Program-made: the position numbers and the translations under genes
Assembly: GCA_040881945.1 (NCBI GenBank)
Contig: JBBECF010000204.1
Span: 1-11,340, forward strand
DNA: 11,340 nucleotides
Direction: 5' to 3'
Origin: JBBECF01 sp040881945
GTDB lineage: Bacteria > Pseudomonadota > Alphaproteobacteria > Dongiales > Dongiaceae
In this document: positions 7,178 through 11,340 of the stretch, in pieces
Position numbering within the stretch: position 1 is the first letter of the stretch
Layout of the letters: each line of letters begins with the position of its first letter
Notes under the pieces: generated by a model
Seen by the model: only the letters and a program-made list of their open reading frames with translations
Told to the model about the DNA's origin: nothing
The model's database searches: none

Positions 7178-7861
7178 GTGGCGCTGTTCCTGAAGGGGCT
7201 GGCGATCGGCCTGGCCATCGCCGCCCCGGTCGGGCCGATCGGGCTATTGTGCATCCGCCGCACGCTCGCGCTGGGACGGCTCGCCGGCCTGACCGCCGGA
7301 CTCGGCGCGGCCACGGCGGACGCGGTTTACGGCTTCATCGCGGCCTTCGGCCTGACGCTCGTCGCCGCCTTCCTGGTCGAGCAGCGGGCCTGGTTCGCGC
7401 TGGGCGGCGGCGTCTTCCTCTGTTATGTCGGGCTGGCCGAATGGTTTGCCCGGCCGCCCTCGCCGGAGGCCGAGGCCGCGGCCGCGGCGGAGGCCGCGGC
7501 CCACGAGGCGGCCGGGATCGGCGCTCTCTTCGGCGGCTTCTTCACCACCTTCCTGCTGACCCTCGCCAATCCGATGACCATCTTGTCCTTCGCGGCGATC
7601 TTCGCCGGCCTGGGCCTGCCCGCCGAGGTGGCGGCTTCGGCCGAGATCGGCGCCGTCGCGGGGGCCCGCGACGGCGTCGCGCTGGCGCAGCTCGTCGGCG
7701 GCGTGTTCCTCGGCTCGGCCGGCTGGTGGCTGGCGCTCAGCGGCGGCGTCGGCTTTATCCGCCACCGCCTCGGCCCCGGCCGGTTGCGCTGGCTCAACCG
7801 CGTCTCGGGCGTCGCGCTGATCGGCTTCGGTCTCTACGCGCTGAGCCAGACGATCCGGTGA
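7178..7861 (+). CDS. LysE/RhtB family translocator
   Basis: Inner-membrane exporter of the LysE/RhtB superfamily, 227 residues with about six hydrophobic segments. Relatives export amino acids such as lysine, threonine or homoserine by proton-coupled antiport; the substrate here is not readable. Family marks are the N-terminal KGLAIGLAIAAPVGPIGLLC (6-25), TAGLGAATADAVYGFIAAFG (39-58), and NPMTILSFAAIFAGLG (131-146), with the conserved N-P pair that opens the fourth segment. Between the third and fourth segments lies a charged, alanine-rich loop (residues 97-113, mostly Glu and Ala). The C-terminal segment is GVALIGFGLYALSQTI (211-226). Start is GTG at 7178 with AGAGGAG 8 bases upstream. It lies between ruvX and gatC, where those genes are more usually neighbours, and 107 bases ahead of gatC in the same direction. 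Confidence 0.85.
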   Translation: MALFLKGLAIGLAIAAPVGPIGLLCIRRTLALGRLAGLTAGLGAATADAVYGFIAAFGLTLVAAFLVEQRAWFALGGGVFLCYVGLAEWFARPPSPEAEAAAAAEAAAHEAAGIGALFGGFFTTFLLTLANPMTILSFAAIFAGLGLPAEVAASAEIGAVAGARDGVALAQLVGGVFLGSAGWWLALSGGVGFIRHRLGPGRLRWLNRVSGVALIGFGLYALSQTIR

Positions 7862-7882
7862 CGGCGGCGCCCGGACATCGGG

Positions 7883-7911
7883 TTGCGGCCGGCCGGGGCC
7901 GGTGATAGCTT
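7883..7911 (+). promoter_or_regulatory. Candidate promoter of gatCAB
   Basis: TTGCGG (7883-7888) and TAGCTT (7906-7911) are separated by 17 bases in the 107-base gap between the LysE gene and gatC. The TTG of the -35 box and the TA---T of the -10 box are conserved. Transcription would begin near 7918 with a leader of about 50 bases. Prediction by eye. Confidence 0.35.
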
Positions 7912-7968
7912 CCGGCCGCGCTTTTCGGCCCCGACCGCCCCCGCCGCCGCCCACCGTTTCAGGCAACC

Positions 7969-8259
7969 ATGTCGCTCGACAAGACCGCCGTCGCCCACAT
8001 CGCCAAGCTGGCGCGCATCGAGGTGCCCAACGCCGACCTCGAGGCCCTGGCCGGCGAACTGAGCCAGATCCTGCATTGGGTGGAACGGCTCGCCGAGGTC
8101 GACACCTCGGCGGTCGAGCCGATGAGCAGCGTCGTGAAGATGGACCTCATGCGGCGCCCGGACGTCGTCACCGACGGCGGCATCCGCGACCGGGTGCTGG
8201 CCAACGCGCCCGACGCGGCGCACGGCTTCTTCGCCGTACCGAAGGTGATCGAGAGTTGA
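7969..8259 (+). CDS. gatC: Asp-tRNA(Asn)/Glu-tRNA(Gln) amidotransferase subunit C
   Basis: Small subunit of the GatCAB transamidation complex, 96 residues, normal length. It wraps around and stabilises GatA and GatB while they convert misacylated Glu-tRNA(Gln) or Asp-tRNA(Asn) to the correct amide. The sequence shows the family pattern: KTAVAHIAKLARIEV (5-19), a helix ending in LSQILHWVERLAEVDTSAVE (31-50), and RPDVVTDG---RD, then VLANAPDAAHGFFAVPKVIE near the C-terminus. The ATG at 7969 has only a weak AGGC ribosome binding site. The stop codon overlaps the first codon of gatA in TTGA, so gatC and gatA are translationally coupled. It is the first gene of gatCAB. Confidence 0.96.
   Translation: MSLDKTAVAHIAKLARIEVPNADLEALAGELSQILHWVERLAEVDTSAVEPMSSVVKMDLMRRPDVVTDGGIRDRVLANAPDAAHGFFAVPKVIES
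8241..8248 (+). promoter_or_regulatory. Ribosome binding site supporting the gatA TTG start
   Basis: GAAGGTGA lies inside the end of gatC and 7 bases before TTG 8256. It favours the TTG start over the ATG at 8280, which has no comparable site. Confidence 0.5.
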
Positions 8260-9714
8260 GCGGTCTGACCGACCTGACCATGGCGGCGGCGCTCGACGGA
8301 CTGGCGCGCGGCGCGTTCTCGGCACGCGAGCTGGCCGAGGCGCATGTGCGCGCGGTCGAGGCGGCGCGCGCGCTCAACGCCTTCATCACCGAGACCCCGG
8401 AGCGCGCGCTAACCATGGCCGAGGCCTCGGACGCCCGCCGGCGCAAGGGCGAGGCCGGCGCGATGGACGGGGTGCCGGTCGCGATCAAGGATTTGTTCTG
8501 CACCGAAGGCGTGCTGACCACCGCCGGCTCGCACATCCTCGACGGCTTCGTGCCGCCCTACGAATCCACCGTCACCGCCAAGCTGTGGCGGGCCGGGGCG
8601 GTGATGCTCGGCAAGGCCAATCTGGACGAATTCGCCATGGGCTCGTCCAACATGACGAGCTACTACGGCCCGGTCGAGAACCCGTGGAAGCGGCGCGGCG
8701 ACAACCGGCCGCTGGTGCCGGGCGGCTCGTCCGGCGGCTCGGCGGCTGCGGTGGCGGCGCGGCTCGCCCTCGGCGCCACCGGCACCGACACCGGCGGGTC
8801 GATCCGCCAGCCGGCCTCGTTCTGCGGCATCGTCGGGCTGAAGCCGACCTACGGCCGCTGCTCGCGCTGGGGCATCGTCGCCTTCGCCTCGTCGCTCGAC
8901 CAGGCCGGGCCGCTGGCGCGCACGGTCGAGGACGCCGCGATCATGCTCGGCGCGATGGCCGGCCACGACCCCAAGGACTCGACCTCGGCGGACCTGCCGG
9001 TGCCCGACTACCGGGCGGCGCTCAGCGGCGACATCCGCGGCCTCAGGGTCGGGATTCCGAAGGAATACCGGGTCGACGGCATGCCGGCCGAGATCGAGGC
9101 GCTGTGGGCGCGGGGCGTCGACTGGCTGAAGGCCGCCGGGGCGCAACCCGTCGAGGTGTCGCTGCCGCATACGAAATACGCGCTGCCGACCTACTACATC
9201 ATCGCCCCGGCCGAGGCGTCGTCGAACCTGGCGCGCTACGACGGCGTGCGCTACGGCCTGCGCGTGGCCGGCGACAGCCTCGACGCGATGTACGAGGCGA
9301 CCCGCGCCGCCGGCTTCGGGGCCGAGGTCAAGCGCCGCGTGCTGATCGGCACCTACGTGCTCTCGGCCGGCTACTACGACGCCTATTACCTGAAGGCGCA
9401 GCGGCTGCGCAGCCTGATCCTGCGCGACTTCACGACCGCGTTCGAGCGGGTCGACGTGCTGCTGACCCCGGCGACGCCCAGCGCCGCCTTCGCCGCCGGC
9501 GAGAAGATGGACGACCCGATCGCCATGTACCTGAACGACGTGTTCACCGTCCCGGTGAACCTGGCCGGCCTGCCCGGCATCTCGGTGCCGGCCGGCCTGA
9601 CCGCCGACGGCCTGCCCCTGGGCCTCCAGCTCATCGGCCGCGCCTTCGACGAGGCGACGGTGCTGCGCGTGGCCCAGGTGCTGGAGACGGCGGCCGAGTT
9701 CACGGCACGGCCGG
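8256..9714 (+). CDS. gatA: Asp-tRNA(Asn)/Glu-tRNA(Gln) amidotransferase subunit A (3' end in gap)
   Basis: Glutaminase subunit of GatCAB, an amidase-signature enzyme that releases ammonia from glutamine or asparagine and channels it to GatB. From the TTG start, 486 residues are readable; the family ends at about 490-495, so only a few codons and the stop are lost in the run of N. The Ser-cisSer-Lys triad is intact: Lys78 in VAIKDLF, the serine in PGGSSGGSAAA (probably Ser158) and Ser182 in TDTGGSIRQPA. Further family blocks are GLKPTYGRCSRWGIVAFASS (194-213) and the C-terminal NLAGLPGISVPAGL. TTG at 8256, overlapping the gatC stop as TTGA, gives the common alphaproteobacterial opening SGLTDLTMAAALDGL; ATG at 8280 is the alternative. 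No frameshift is seen before the gap. Confidence 0.96.
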
Positions 9715-9814
9715 NNNNNNNNNNNNNNNNNNNNNNNNNNNNNNNNNNNNNNNNNNNNNNNNNNNNNNNNNNNNNNNNNNNNNNNNNNNNNNNNNNNNNN
9801 NNNNNNNNNNNNNN
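9715..9814. other. Assembly gap, exactly 100 N, at the gatA/gatB junction
   Basis: All bases from 9715 to 9814 are N. A round 100 is a common placeholder for a scaffold join of unknown size, so distances across it should not be trusted. From family lengths, the missing DNA should hold the last few gatA codons and stop, any spacer, and about the first 8-15 codons of gatB with its start and ribosome binding site. An open frame drawn through the N is not evidence of a fused gene. Confidence 0.98.
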
Positions 9815-11254
9815 ATCGAAGGCCGCACGGGCAAGTGGGAAGTCGTCCTCGGCCTCGAGGTGCACGCGCAAATCGTCTCCGACGCCAAGCTGTTCTCGGG
9901 CGCGGCCACGGCCTTCGGGGCGGAGCCGAACACCCAGGTCAGCCTGGTCGACGCCGCCATGCCCGGCATGCTGCCGGTGATCAACGGCCATTGCGTCGAG
10001 CAGGCGGTCAAGACCGGCCTGGCCTTGAACGCCAAGATCAACCTGCGCTCGGTGTTCGACCGCAAGAACTACTTCTACGCCGACCTGCCGGCCGGCTATC
10101 AGATCTCGCAATATCTTCAGCCGATCGTGGGCAAGGGCACGATCGTCCTCGACCTGCCCGACGGGCGCACGCGCGAGGTCGCCATCACCCGGCTGCATCT
10201 CGAGCAGGACGCCGGCAAGAGCCTGCACGACCAGCATCCGACCAAGACCTATGTGGACCTCAACCGCAGCGGCGTGGGGCTGATGGAGATCGTGTCGGAG
10301 CCCGATTTGCGCTCGGCCGAGGAGGCGGCGGCGTATCTGCGCAAGTTGCGCTCGATCCTGCGCTATCTCGGCACCTGCGACGGCAACATGGAGCAGGGGT
10401 CGATGCGCTGCGACGTCAACGTCTCGGTGCGCCGCCCGGGCGGGCCGCTCGGCACCCGCACCGAGACCAAGAACGTCAATTCGATCCGCTTCGTCGGCCA
10501 GGCGATCGAGTACGAGGCGCGCCGCCAGGTCGAACTGATCGAGGACGGCGGCACGGTCGTGCAGGAGACACGGCTGTTCGATTCCGGCCGCGGTGTCACC
10601 CGCCCGATGCGCTCGAAGGAGCATGCCCACGATTACCGCTACTTCCCCGACCCCGACCTGCTGCCGCTCGAGCTCGACCCGGAGGAGGTCGAGCGGATAC
10701 GGGCGGCGCTGCCGGAGCTGCCGGACGCCAGGAAGGCCCGCTACATGGCGGACTACGGATTGTCGGCCTACGACGCCGGAGTCCTGGTGGCGGAGAAGGA
10801 AACGGCCGCCTATTACGAGGCCGTCGCCCAGGGCCGCGACGCCAAGCTCGCCGCCAACTGGGTGATCGGCGAGCTGTTCGGCCGGCTCAACAAGGCGGGG
10901 CGCGGCATCGCCGACTCGCCCGTGTCGGCGGCGGCGCTGGGTGGTCTGCTCGACCTCATCGCCGACGACACCGTTTCGGGGCGCACCGCCAAGGACGTGT
11001 TCGACGAGATGTTCGCGACGGGCAAGGCGGCGGCCGACATCGTCGCCGCGAAGGGTCTGCGCCAAGTCACCGATACCGGCGCCATCGACGCCGCGATCGA
11101 CGCCGTCCTCGCGGCGCACGCCGACAAGGTCGCCGAGTACAGGTCCGGCAAGGACAAGCTGTTCGGTTTCTTCGTCGGTCAGACGATGAAGGCGACGGGC
11201 GGCAAGGCCAACCCGAAGCTGCTCAACGAGCGGCTGAAGCAGAAGCTCGGGTAG
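9815..11254 (+). CDS. gatB: Asp-tRNA(Asn)/Glu-tRNA(Gln) amidotransferase subunit B (5' end in gap)
   Basis: tRNA-binding kinase/amidotransferase subunit of GatCAB. It phosphorylates the side-chain carboxylate of misacylated tRNA with ATP, then accepts ammonia from GatA. Visible are 479 residues beginning IEGRTGKWEVVLGLEVHAQI, which is close to the normal N-terminus, so about 8-15 residues lie in the gap. Conserved blocks, numbered from the first visible residue, are GLEVHAQI (13-20), NYFYADLPAGYQISQY (85-100), RLHLEQDAGKS (126-136), DLNRSGVGLMEIVSEPDLRS (148-167), MRCDVNVSVR (197-206), TETKNVNS (216-223) and HDYRYFPDPDL (272-282). The C-terminal YqeY-like tail domain ends in GFFVGQTMKATGGKANPKLL (451-470) and is complete. 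Stop TAG is at 11252-11254. It is the last gene of gatCAB, followed by a strong hairpin. Confidence 0.97.
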   Translation: MEGRTGKWEVVLGLEVHAQIVSDAKLFSGAATAFGAEPNTQVSLVDAAMPGMLPVINGHCVEQAVKTGLALNAKINLRSVFDRKNYFYADLPAGYQISQYLQPIVGKGTIVLDLPDGRTREVAITRLHLEQDAGKSLHDQHPTKTYVDLNRSGVGLMEIVSEPDLRSAEEAAAYLRKLRSILRYLGTCDGNMEQGSMRCDVNVSVRRPGGPLGTRTETKNVNSIRFVGQAIEYEARRQVELIEDGGTVVQETRLFDSGRGVTRPMRSKEHAHDYRYFPDPDLLPLELDPEEVERIRAALPELPDARKARYMADYGLSAYDAGVLVAEKETAAYYEAVAQGRDAKLAANWVIGELFGRLNKAGRGIADSPVSAAALGGLLDLIADDTVSGRTAKDVFDEMFATGKAAADIVAAKGLRQVTDTGAIDAAIDAVLAAHADKVAEYRSGKDKLFGFFVGQTMKATGGKANPKLLNERLKQKLG

Positions 11255-11293
11255 AGCGTTTTTCCATTTCGCCGGAGACGGCCCCCACCCCAA

Positions 11294-11323
11294 CCCTCCC
11301 CCGCGCGGAAGCGCGGGGGAGGG
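11294..11323. repeat. 13-bp perfect GC hairpin with GGAA loop after gatB
   Basis: CCCTCCCCCGCGC (11294-11306) and GCGCGGGGGAGGG (11311-11323) pair perfectly across 13 bp around a GGAA tetraloop, 39 bases after the gatB stop. No T-run follows, so it is not a textbook intrinsic terminator, although a stem this stable could stop polymerase or protect the 3' end of the gatCAB message. The arms and the CCCCCACCCCAACC lead-in resemble a dispersed intergenic palindrome I recall from many alphaproteobacteria. Only one copy is in this window. Confidence 0.65.
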
Positions 11324-11340
11324 AGGGACCCACGGCGTCA

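Noticed and set aside
8585..11254. Apparent fused reading frame running through the N run into gatB
   Set aside because: The N are placeholders and hide stops. The part before the gap is out of frame with gatA and has no domain content.

Overview
The window is high-GC DNA from an alphaproteobacterium, most likely of Rhodospirillales type. This rests on protein style and gene order, not on a database search. Two neighbourhoods that I recall as common in Alphaproteobacteria are present: pyrB-pyrC-plsY on the minus strand, and ruvX facing gatC-gatA-gatB. A run of exactly 100 N inside the gatA/gatB junction shows that this is a scaffolded draft assembly.

Layout. Positions 1-182 (minus) hold a cold-shock protein gene cut by the window edge, with a long leader and a candidate promoter. 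Positions 444-1643 (plus) encode an O-antigen ligase-family membrane protein that converges on the pyrimidine/phospholipid operon. That operon (4595 to 1654, minus) is pyrB, a dihydroorotase-like pyrC that has lost its HxH metal motif, and plsY, packed with a 4-bp overlap and a 3-bp gap. Divergent from pyrB is a small exported Cache-domain protein (4735-5199), which ends inside a palindromic repeat. Positions 5236-6985 (minus) hold ruvX followed by a class III CoA-transferase. From 7102 (plus) come a possible 20-codon leader ORF, a LysE-family exporter, gatC, gatA (3' end lost in the gap) and gatB (5' end lost in the gap). A 13-bp perfect hairpin follows gatB.

How the genes fit together. pyrB and pyrC belong to de novo pyrimidine synthesis and plsY to phosphatidic acid synthesis, all basic growth functions. 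GatCAB amidates misacylated Glu-tRNA(Gln) and/or Asp-tRNA(Asn) and so feeds translation. RuvX is a nuclease of the Holliday-junction resolvase/rRNA-processing family. The Cache protein, CoA-transferase, LysE exporter and O-antigen ligase look like lineage-specific insertions between conserved blocks.

I see no CRISPR array, transposase, prophage, toxin-antitoxin pair, tRNA or rRNA, and no convincing undescribed multi-gene system. The points most worth a second look are the PyrC active-site substitutions combined with the ATGA coupling to pyrB, the apparently leaderless pyrB transcript, the cspA leader, the small ORF ending in the exporter's ribosome binding site, and two palindromes that resemble dispersed repeats.
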